From Halieaceae bacterium (GTDB taxonomy: Bacteria; Pseudomonadota; Gammaproteobacteria; Pseudomonadales; Halieaceae), in contig JABIZW010000050.1 in NCBI GenBank assembly GCA_018666295.1, positions 1-5,805 of the forward strand: a stretch of 5,805 bases of DNA. The letters run 5' to 3'. The notes under the pieces are model-generated. The model searched no databases. It was not told where the DNA came from and worked only from the letters and a program-made list of their open reading frames with translations. Below, piece after piece: positions 1 through 5,079 of this stretch. Made by a program: the position numbers and the translations under genes. Position 1 is the stretch's first letter. Every line of letters starts with the position of its first letter.

Positions 1-113
1 GCGCGCTGACGACGGGACCAAAATGTCTTGCCTCTGTCCGCACTAAGCCAAAGCAATTACGTCTCGATGCGATTCGCTGTGTTAATCTCCGCTCGAGCTA
101 TTGGGGGTATAAC
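1..113. other. Upstream leader region, no gene called
   Basis: No complete gene can be supported here. On the plus strand one frame stops at 7-9 and another at 44-46, so an upstream plus-strand gene could end at either place, but too little is visible to identify one. The third frame is the one used by the flavin reductase gene and is open from the window edge, without an ATG or GTG before its TTG start. A TATAAC hexamer lies at 108-113, directly against the start codon, which is too close to be that gene's own -10 box. No convincing promoter was found. Confidence 0.4.
103..107 (+). promoter_or_regulatory. Ribosome binding site for the flavin reductase gene (TTG start)
   Basis: A run of five G residues ends six bases before the TTG codon at 114. 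It is the only purine-rich Shine-Dalgarno-like block in the leader and supports the rare TTG start. The protein beginning there matches the usual N-terminus of the family. Confidence 0.5.
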
Positions 114-581
114 TTGGATACGCGCGCGCTACGGAACACCTTGGGGCAATTCGCTACCGGGGTTTGTATTTTGACCACACAAACGTCTGACCACCGTTCG
201 ATCGGTATGACGGTGAATTCGTTTGCCGCGGTGTCCCTAGATCCTGCCCTTGTGTTGTGGAGCATTCAAAACACGTCGGAGTGTTTTAAAGAGTTCACGG
301 AGTGCGAGCGGTATGGTATTTCGATACTAAAAAGCTCTCAACAAGCACTGTCTGATCGTTACGCGCGTTCGTTGGCCCACGAAATGGATGTTGCGGACAG
401 AATTGTCGACGACGCCGGTGTGCCTCTGGTCAAAGATGCGCTCGCCACCTTGTCGTGTCGGCTCACAGCGCTTCATCAGGGGGGTGACCACCACATTATT
501 GTCGGCGAGGTCACCGCACTGACACACTCAGAAGGCGAGCCACTGGTGTTTTTCAGTGGTGGCTACCAGCGTCTGGCCTAA
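114..581 (+). CDS. Flavin reductase-like domain protein (FMN-binding split barrel)
   Basis: A 155-residue cytosolic protein of the flavin reductase-like family (HpaC/RutF/DIM6-NTAB type). Members bind FMN or FAD, usually use NAD(P)H to make reduced flavin for a partner monooxygenase, and sometimes act as oxidoreductases themselves. Seen: the opening R-x-L-x-x-x-L-G-x-F-ATGV block (residues 4-17), GMTVNSFAAVSLDP (31-44), which forms the flavin phosphate-binding region in this family, GDHHIIVGEV (124-133), and a terminal PLVFFSGGYQRL (143-154) like the family's usual C-terminus. Length is normal for a single-domain member. The TTG start is chosen because the conserved N-terminus begins there and a G-rich ribosome site precedes it; the frame stays open further upstream but lacks a good start. 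The stop lies one base from the stop of the opposing FMN reductase gene. The family call is firm. The substrate, and whether it serves a monooxygenase, are unknown, since no monooxygenase gene is visible. Confidence 0.9.
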   Translation: MDTRALRNTLGQFATGVCILTTQTSDHRSIGMTVNSFAAVSLDPALVLWSIQNTSECFKEFTECERYGISILKSSQQALSDRYARSLAHEMDVADRIVDDAGVPLVKDALATLSCRLTALHQGGDHHIIVGEVTALTHSEGEPLVFFSGGYQRLA

Positions 582-582
582 C

Positions 583-1194
583 TTACATCCCGTTGGGGTA
601 GGCATCCAAGTCAGCGGCACCCGACGCTCGTACCTGTGCTAATGCCACGCCGTAAGCGAGCAGTTGCCTGACGCAGTAGGCGCTGCGCTCCGACACATAG
701 CTGTGCTCTTCCGTGTCGTTGTCTGTTTCGCTCTCATTCATGACGATCATGCAGTTGCGGACAATTAGGTGCTCTGGCAAGTAGCAAAGACGGTTGTTTT
801 TGTAACTGCTCGTTCGTAACTCATTAATCGGGTAGGAGCCGCCAGGTCCGGCCGATACGCCTACGGCTAACGCAGGCTTATGGGCCAATGTTCCGCCTGC
901 ACCGCAGACCAAAAAGAAGTTTTTTAAAGCGGCGGGAACCATGCCGTGCCACTCCGGCGCAACCACGATCAGCGCGTCTGTTTGCCCTAGGTTTTTGTTT
1001 ATCGCATCCAGTGCATGCCAGTGGGGAGCATCGGTCCCAATGTCCTCATCCCACAGGGGCAGAGGGTCTTTGCCAAGGTCACAGGTCCAACACTCGTGAT
1101 CACCCAGTGCCTGAATCTGCTCTTGTAAGAAGCGTCCAACCTTTGCACTTTGAGAATCTTTTCGATGGCTTCCTATCACAAGGGCTACGCGCAT
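583..1194 (-). CDS. NADPH-dependent FMN reductase family protein
   Basis: A 203-residue cytosolic flavodoxin-fold protein of the NADPH-dependent FMN reductase family (SsuE/ArsH/azoreductase/chromate-reductase relatives). Such enzymes use NAD(P)H to reduce FMN, quinones or similar acceptors. Seen: an N-terminal beta strand followed by the phosphate-binding loop GSHRKDSQS (8-16), the second FMN loop APEWHG (79-84) followed by a helix carrying LKNFF (90-94), and a third loop GVSAGPGGSYPINELR (112-127). An acidic stretch NESETDNDTEE (153-163) and a C-terminal helix follow. It is a little longer than the family's common 170-190 residues. The ATG start fits because the MRVALVIGS strand begins at once; the ribosome site (GGAACGAG, eight bases upstream) is weak. 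It converges on the flavin reductase gene. It is separated by 245 bp from avtA on the same strand, so it may have its own promoter. The physiological acceptor cannot be told from sequence. Confidence 0.88.
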   Translation of the reverse strand: MRVALVIGSHRKDSQSAKVGRFLQEQIQALGDHECWTCDLGKDPLPLWDEDIGTDAPHWHALDAINKNLGQTDALIVVAPEWHGMVPAALKNFFLVCGAGGTLAHKPALAVGVSAGPGGSYPINELRTSSYKNNRLCYLPEHLIVRNCMIVMNESETDNDTEEHSYVSERSAYCVRQLLAYGVALAQVRASGAADLDAYPNGM

Positions 1195-1439
1195 GGCAGT
1201 GACTCGTTCCGTAAACTAAGAGCGTGGATCATACTGAGCCGACTGGGTCATGGCTAGGCGTCGACCGCAAACCACAACGCATGCTGGATCAATTGGTTGG
1301 CATTGCAGTTAACGAGATGAAGATGCCTTCAGATTAGAGCCGCGTGCGACCTTTTTGACCCTGTCCGAGCCTTCGACCCGTTCAGGTCACTGGCGAATGA
1401 GATGACACGCCACCAGAAGTTATACAGATGTCGATGGAT
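1195..1439. other. Intergenic region between avtA and the FMN reductase gene
   Basis: A 245-bp gap between two minus-strand genes. It should hold the end of the avtA transcript and perhaps the promoter of the FMN reductase gene, but I see neither a strong stem followed by a T tract nor a good -35/-10 pair. A short inverted repeat, TGGCG (1391-1395) with CGCCA (1408-1412), is too weak to call a terminator. A plus-strand frame could encode 37 residues from a GTG at 1224 to the TAG at 1335-1337, ending in MLDQLVGIAVNEMKMPSD. It has no usable ribosome site and I do not recognise it; it may be a gene remnant or chance. Confidence 0.5.
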
Positions 1440-2705
1440 TCATGATGCGCCTCGGTATTGGCGCCGGGCAATGTTTACAAGGCGTTCTATGCCCTCGCAG
1501 ACCACTTCTGGCTCACCGGCATAGTTTATTCGTAGGCATTCCCGTGCATGTTGCCAGGAGGACTCAAGTCCCTGAAAAAAGTGTCGGCCGGGCACGGTGA
1601 TAATGCCTTCAGCGACCCCGCGTCGGTAAAGTTCATCAGTGCCACCGGGTAAATCCTCAAACCATGTCCAAAGAAACATGGCACCGTCGGGCTTGTGAAT
1701 CCGAACCGGCAGGTCGTGAGCCGCTGTCAACATGGTGTCAATGGCGCGTTGCTGTTTTGCGAGGTAGTGAGGCTTGATGACACGCTCACACAGGTCGGAT
1801 AACTGCCGACGTTCAATAAGTGGCAATAGAAGCTCCGGCCCGGTGCGCGCAGGCGCAAGACCATTAATAGCGTTTGCATTGCGAATCAGTTGAGTCACTG
1901 CGGTGTCTGCCACGACAATGCCCGTCCGAACGCCAGGCAACCCCAATTTGGACAAGCTTAAGCATAAAATTGTGTTTTCGTCCCAAAAAGGGGTGGCCTC
2001 GGTGTAGATCATTCCGGGGAAGGGCAGTCCATAAGCACTGTCAATAATGAGCGGGACGCCCGCGTCTCGGCATTGCGCAGCGACGCGCGCGAGCTCCTCG
2101 TCCGAGATCACGTTTCCGGAGGGGTTGGTCGGGCGAGACAAGCAGACCGCGCCCGTAGTGGCCGGGTTAACGGAAAATGCTGAAGTATCGACGCGATACT
2201 TGAATTGTTGGTCTGACAGGAGGTCGATCTGTGCGGCCGACGCACGCAGGATCGAATGCGATTGCCTCGACATGTCGTTATATCCCACGTATTCCGGGGC
2301 AATGGGCAGTGCTATTTCACGCCAGGTGTCGTCGTCAAAGCGACCTGCCAGAGAATTAAACAAAATCTCAAAGCTCGCCTGACTGCCATTGGTAATCGCG
2401 ATATTCTCCGAGCCAATCGGACGTCCGAACAGGTTCGACAGCTCTGCGGCCAGTGCGCACCTAAATTTTTCATGGCCCTGAGGGGCATCGTAGTCACCGA
2501 TCATGCTGGCAAAGCGCGATCGACTGTCTGTTAAGGCTCGGGCGCTCTCTCTGAGTGCTTCCTGAACCTCGTGAATGTGCGCGGGATTACCCCCGCCCAG
2601 AGGAAAAGTGGTCTGACCAGGCGGTGTGGCTATCGACAAATCTTCCATGAGCTGGACGATCCCGCTTTGGCTACTGTAATGTTCAGCGTAGTTTGAAAAT
2701 TTCAC
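1440..2705 (-). CDS. avtA: Valine-pyruvate aminotransferase AvtA
   Basis: A 421-residue, PLP-dependent, fold-type I (class I/II) aminotransferase that in E. coli interconverts valine + pyruvate and 2-oxoisovalerate + alanine. It matches AvtA essentially end to end as I remember it: SGIVQLMEDL (14-23), LGGGNPAHI (36-44), DYDAPQG (71-77), ITNGSQ (104-109), APEYVGY (136-142), SRPTNPSGNVISDEEL (190-205), IIDSAYGLPFPGMI (220-233), SLSKLGLPG (250-258), HKPDGAMFLW (337-346) and CLRINYAGEPE (390-400). Expected catalytic residues are Lys253 (PLP Schiff base), Asp222 and Tyr225 (cofactor ring), Asn194, and Arg392 (substrate carboxylate). Length equals the family norm. The start is GTG, preceded by AAGGTG (ten bases away) and AGGA (three bases away). 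It is transcribed away from tpiA across an 83-bp gap. In the cell it would act in alanine and valine synthesis. Exact substrate preference remains inferred. Confidence 0.94.
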   Translation of the reverse strand: MKFSNYAEHYSSQSGIVQLMEDLSIATPPGQTTFPLGGGNPAHIHEVQEALRESARALTDSRSRFASMIGDYDAPQGHEKFRCALAAELSNLFGRPIGSENIAITNGSQASFEILFNSLAGRFDDDTWREIALPIAPEYVGYNDMSRQSHSILRASAAQIDLLSDQQFKYRVDTSAFSVNPATTGAVCLSRPTNPSGNVISDEELARVAAQCRDAGVPLIIDSAYGLPFPGMIYTEATPFWDENTILCLSLSKLGLPGVRTGIVVADTAVTQLIRNANAINGLAPARTGPELLLPLIERRQLSDLCERVIKPHYLAKQQRAIDTMLTAAHDLPVRIHKPDGAMFLWTWFEDLPGGTDELYRRGVAEGIITVPGRHFFQGLESSWQHARECLRINYAGEPEVVCEGIERLVNIARRQYRGAS

Positions 2706-2708
2706 GAT

Positions 2709-2721
2709 TCCTGTTCACCTT
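2709..2721 (-). promoter_or_regulatory. Ribosome binding site of avtA (GTG start)
   Basis: Read on the minus strand, AAGGTG (2716-2721) lies ten bases and AGGA (2709-2712) three bases before the GTG start at 2705-2703. Together with an AvtA-like N-terminus they support the GTG start. No upstream in-frame ATG is preferable. Confidence 0.5.
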
Positions 2722-2733
2722 GAGCGACAATAA

Positions 2734-2762
2734 GGACAAGTCTAGTCAACAGCGCTTTGTCC
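2734..2762. repeat. Inverted repeat GGACAA...TTGTCC, possible operator
   Basis: GGACAA at 2734-2739 is the exact reverse complement of TTGTCC at 2757-2762, with 17 bases between. The centres of the arms are 23 bp apart, about two helical turns, which would suit a dimeric regulator binding one DNA face. It lies in the middle of the divergent promoter region. Six-base arms can occur by chance and no regulator gene is in view, so the operator role is speculative. Confidence 0.3.
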
Positions 2763-2788
2763 GCTAACGCCGCGATGAGAAAAGTCGA

Positions 2789-3517
2789 ATGATACCAAAG
2801 TTGATAGTCGCCAACTGGAAAATGGCCGTCGACCTCGATGCCGTACGAGTGTTCGAGTGTGATTGGAATGATTGCCCCGCAGTGACCACTGCCGATGTCG
2901 TGGTTGCGCCACCCGCGATATTTTTGCATCACGCCGCCGGTCTATTAGGTACATCGCTTTGCGGGCAAGACGTGTCGATTCATTTGCCGGGCGCCCATAC
3001 GGGAGAGGTATCGGCTGCGATGCTGAAGGCTTTGGGATGTCGCTACGGGATTGTCGGTCATTCCGAGAGACGGTCGGGTCACAATGAGACGAACGCCGTG
3101 ATTGCTCGGAAAGCGTCGCGCTTGGAGGCAGAGGGGCTTAGACCCATTGTCTGCGTTGGTGAGTCATTGCGTGAGCGAGAATCAGGTTGTGCCGAGTCGG
3201 TCATTGCGGAACAGATTACGGAGTCCTGTGGGGGCTTAAATACTGCGCCGATCATTGCTTATGAGCCGGTTTGGGCTATTGGATCTGGCGAATCGGCATC
3301 ACCAAACGATGTGGTTGCGATGCATCGCCATATTAAACGAACCCTCGATCGCGTATTTGCAGTGGATGTTCCCGTGTTGTACGGCGGTAGTGTTAACCCC
3401 GAGAACTGCACCCAATTTACCGAACACCCCGAGGTTAATGGCTTATTGGTGGGCGGCGCGTCACTAAATGCGCGACAATTTTGGAATATGTGTATATCTG
3501 TGGGAGGTCAGCAGTAG
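2789..3517 (+). CDS. tpiA: Triosephosphate isomerase
   Basis: A 242-residue cytosolic TIM-barrel enzyme interconverting dihydroxyacetone phosphate and D-glyceraldehyde 3-phosphate. All hallmarks are visible: ANWKM with Asn9 and Lys11, GQDVS (59-63), HTGEVSAAML (70-79), catalytic His91 in GHSERR (90-95), VCVGESL (121-127), catalytic Glu159 in AYEPVWAIGSG (157-167, the flexible loop 6), YGGSVNPEN (198-206) and LVGGASL (220-226), which bind phosphate. It is slightly shorter than the usual 248-255 residues, with compact segments before strands 6 and 7, but no active-site residue is missing. The ATG start begins directly with the first beta strand; its ribosome site (GAGAAAAG) is modest. It leads the plus-strand operon, and its stop overlaps the likely GTG start of the thiolase-like gene by one base. 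That neighbourhood is unlike the common tpiA-secG arrangement in gammaproteobacteria, so a second, pathway-specific copy is possible. Confidence 0.95.
   Translation: MIPKLIVANWKMAVDLDAVRVFECDWNDCPAVTTADVVVAPPAIFLHHAAGLLGTSLCGQDVSIHLPGAHTGEVSAAMLKALGCRYGIVGHSERRSGHNETNAVIARKASRLEAEGLRPIVCVGESLRERESGCAESVIAEQITESCGGLNTAPIIAYEPVWAIGSGESASPNDVVAMHRHIKRTLDRVFAVDVPVLYGGSVNPENCTQFTEHPEVNGLLVGGASLNARQFWNMCISVGGQQ
3502..3507 (+). promoter_or_regulatory. Ribosome binding site of the thiolase-like gene inside tpiA
   Basis: GGGAGG lies within the last codons of tpiA, nine bases before the GTG at 3517, which overlaps the tpiA TAG stop by one base. It is the strongest Shine-Dalgarno match near this junction and favours GTG 3517 over the TTG at 3481. 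A second site, GAGGA (3526-3530), four bases before ATG 3535, offers an alternative start six codons later. Confidence 0.6.
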
Positions 3518-5052
3518 TGCAGATCGAGGACAATATGCCCGTGCTGGTTGCGGCAAGTCAGGTGGTGGATCGGCTCGGTCCGCAGCATCGTCGGTTGGGC
3601 CCCGTGGCGCTCGCCGCAGAGGCGGTTAAAGAGGCCTTGAACTCACTGGGCGTCTCAGACGTTGAGCAGCACGTGGATCAAGTCATGGTGATGCGGACGT
3701 TTGTTGATTCGGTACCGGACCGAATTAAGCCACTGCTCGCGCCGTTTGGATTTAGTGATCAGTTTGCCCGGTCGGTCGCTAATAAAGCTAATTTAGGACA
3801 CGTGCATGCGCGATATGCGACTGCTGGGGGGCAAAGCCCACAGCAATACACGGCCAAGGCGTGCAGTGCGATTGCGCGTGGCGACGCTCAAATGGTGGTG
3901 CTTTGCGGAGCAGAGGCCATTGGGACGATGCGAGCGCATCAGCGATCGGGAGAGACACTCGATTGGTCAGCAAGTCCGGTGGGCGAGTCGTCTGACGACG
4001 GCATGGGGCTTGAAGATCAGTTTGTTCCAGCGCTCGCCGCACATAAGGTCATTGCGCCGATTGATATTTACCCGCTGATAGAACATCGAAAGCGCCATAG
4101 TCGTGGTCTTGCGCGCGCGGATTACCGATCTTATTTGGGCCAGGTACTAGCGCCGCTGGCCGAAGTTGCGCGAGTCAACCCATTTGCAATGTTTGAGCGA
4201 GTACCACTGGCCACTGAAATTAGCGTGCTTTCTGACCGAAATCGAGCCGTCGGCGATCCACACCTCAAATCAATGGTAGCCAAGGATGGGGTCAACCAGT
4301 CTGCAGCCGTGGTGGTCATGAGCTACGCTCTGGCGGCAGAGCTTGGCGTGCAGGAGAGTGCTGTTTTTCTGAGAGGCTTTGCTGAGGCTACAGAACGTGC
4401 ATTGTTAGAGCGAGAGGACTTGTCGACGTCACCGGCGCTTCGCTGGAGTTATGCAAAGGCGCTTGAGAGGGCCGGGCTGGAGGCTGCCGATATTGATGCA
4501 TTCGATCTGTACAGCTGCTTTCCAGTGGCCATTATCGAAGCCATGGAAGCGTTGGGGATCGATGTCGATGATCATCGCCCGACCAGCTTGACGGGTGGAC
4601 TGCCGTTTTTTGGCGGTCCGGGCAATAACTATTCGATGCATGGTATTGCCAGTGCAGTGACCAGCCTTCAAAGCGGACGCTATAGCGATGTACTTGTCGG
4701 TGCATTAGGGGGTCACCTGTCTAAACACGCGGTGGGCGTCTACAGTCGTTCGCCGGGAGCGATCGACCCGCTCAGTCATGAGCTGGGCTTCAAAGAAGGT
4801 GGAAATAGTATTGCGCTTGCCTCAGAATTCAGCGGCGCTGCTGTGATTGAAACGTTCATCATAAAATCGATACCCGAAGGGCAGTGGCTGGCGGTCCTGG
4901 CGATTAATGGCGAAGGTCAACGCGTTATTGCAGGCTCGTTGATCGAGCAAGGCGACCTCGCAGATCTGTTCATCGAGGGCGAGCCAATTGGGGAGAGGGT
5001 GCTTATTGAACCCTCCGGAGAAAATACGCATCACGTTGTCGGGATTGCCTGA
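3517..5052 (+). CDS. Thiolase-like protein, TLP1 type (annotated elsewhere as acetyl-CoA acetyltransferase)
   Basis: A 511-residue protein with the thiolase fold of the SCP2-thiolase-related TLP1 group, plus that group's added C-terminal beta domain (about residues 440-511, ending VLIEPSGENTHHVVGIA). Seen from the GTG start: PVLVAASQVVDR (8-19), GGQSPQQ (104-110) where true thiolases carry the nucleophilic Cys, AFDLYSCFPVA (328-338) in place of the NEAF/HDCF motif, TGGLPFFGGPGNNYSMH (359-375) in place of GHP, and GALGGHLSKHAVGVYSR (396-412) near the usual second Cys. By eye, none of the standard Cys/His catalytic residues is kept. The Mycobacterium smegmatis member MsTLP1, as I recall, is monomeric and inactive as a thiolase, so the label acetyl-CoA acetyltransferase should be treated with caution. 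Location is presumably cytosolic. A start at TTG 3481 (523 residues) or ATG 3535 (505) is possible; GTG is preferred for its GGGAGG site. An HSD10-like dehydrogenase follows after 27 bases, suggesting acyl-CoA metabolism. Confidence 0.85.
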   Translation: MQIEDNMPVLVAASQVVDRLGPQHRRLGPVALAAEAVKEALNSLGVSDVEQHVDQVMVMRTFVDSVPDRIKPLLAPFGFSDQFARSVANKANLGHVHARYATAGGQSPQQYTAKACSAIARGDAQMVVLCGAEAIGTMRAHQRSGETLDWSASPVGESSDDGMGLEDQFVPALAAHKVIAPIDIYPLIEHRKRHSRGLARADYRSYLGQVLAPLAEVARVNPFAMFERVPLATEISVLSDRNRAVGDPHLKSMVAKDGVNQSAAVVVMSYALAAELGVQESAVFLRGFAEATERALLEREDLSTSPALRWSYAKALERAGLEAADIDAFDLYSCFPVAIIEAMEALGIDVDDHRPTSLTGGLPFFGGPGNNYSMHGIASAVTSLQSGRYSDVLVGALGGHLSKHAVGVYSRSPGAIDPLSHELGFKEGGNSIALASEFSGAAVIETFIIKSIPEGQWLAVLAINGEGQRVIAGSLIEQGDLADLFIEGEPIGERVLIEPSGENTHHVVGIA

Positions 5053-5068
5053 CACCAAGTCATTTTAC

Positions 5069-5074
5069 AGAGGA
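5069..5074 (+). promoter_or_regulatory. Ribosome binding site of the HSD10-like SDR gene
   Basis: AGAGGA lies five bases before the ATG at 5080, within the 27-base gap after the thiolase-like gene. It fixes the start of the truncated dehydrogenase gene. No terminator-like hairpin lies in this gap, so the genes are probably co-transcribed. Confidence 0.65.
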
Positions 5075-5079
5075 TTGTT

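Larger units (their letters stand above)
2706..2788. promoter_or_regulatory. Divergent control region between avtA and tpiA
   Basis: These 83 bases separate the start codons of avtA (minus) and the tpiA operon (plus), so promoters for both should lie here or just inside the genes. Hexamers are poor matches to sigma-70 consensus. On the plus strand TTGAGC (2720-2725) is followed after 17 bases by TAGTCA. On the minus strand TAGACT is a possible -10 box, with only a weak -35 (TTAGCG) 17 bases before it. A GGACAA/TTGTCC inverted repeat sits in the middle. Exact promoters are not established. Confidence 0.45.

Noticed and set aside
538..564. Hairpin CCACTG (540-545) / CAGTGG (554-559) with a T-rich loop near the convergent gene ends, a possible bidirectional terminator
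   Set aside because: The T run is in the loop rather than after the stem, neither strand has a T tract following the stem, and the bases encode the conserved PLVFFSGG segment of the flavin reductase.
888..1202. 104-residue plus-strand ORF opposite the FMN reductase gene
   Set aside because: It is rich in Arg, Pro, His and Cys, has no recognisable domain, and lies antisense to a well-supported gene; a frame shadow.
1391..1412. TGGCG/CGCCA inverted repeat downstream of avtA as a terminator
   Set aside because: The stem is only five pairs with a 12-base loop and no T tract follows in the avtA direction.
2775..2792. Five-codon ORF MRKVE whose TGA overlaps the tpiA ATG, suggesting a coupled leader peptide
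   Set aside because: It has no ribosome site of its own, and such tiny ORFs are common by chance; the overlap alone is not enough.
2702..2932. 76-residue minus-strand ORF ending in an overlap with the avtA GTG start
   Set aside because: It runs antisense over the start of tpiA, whose N-terminal catalytic motif is certain, and shows no family features.
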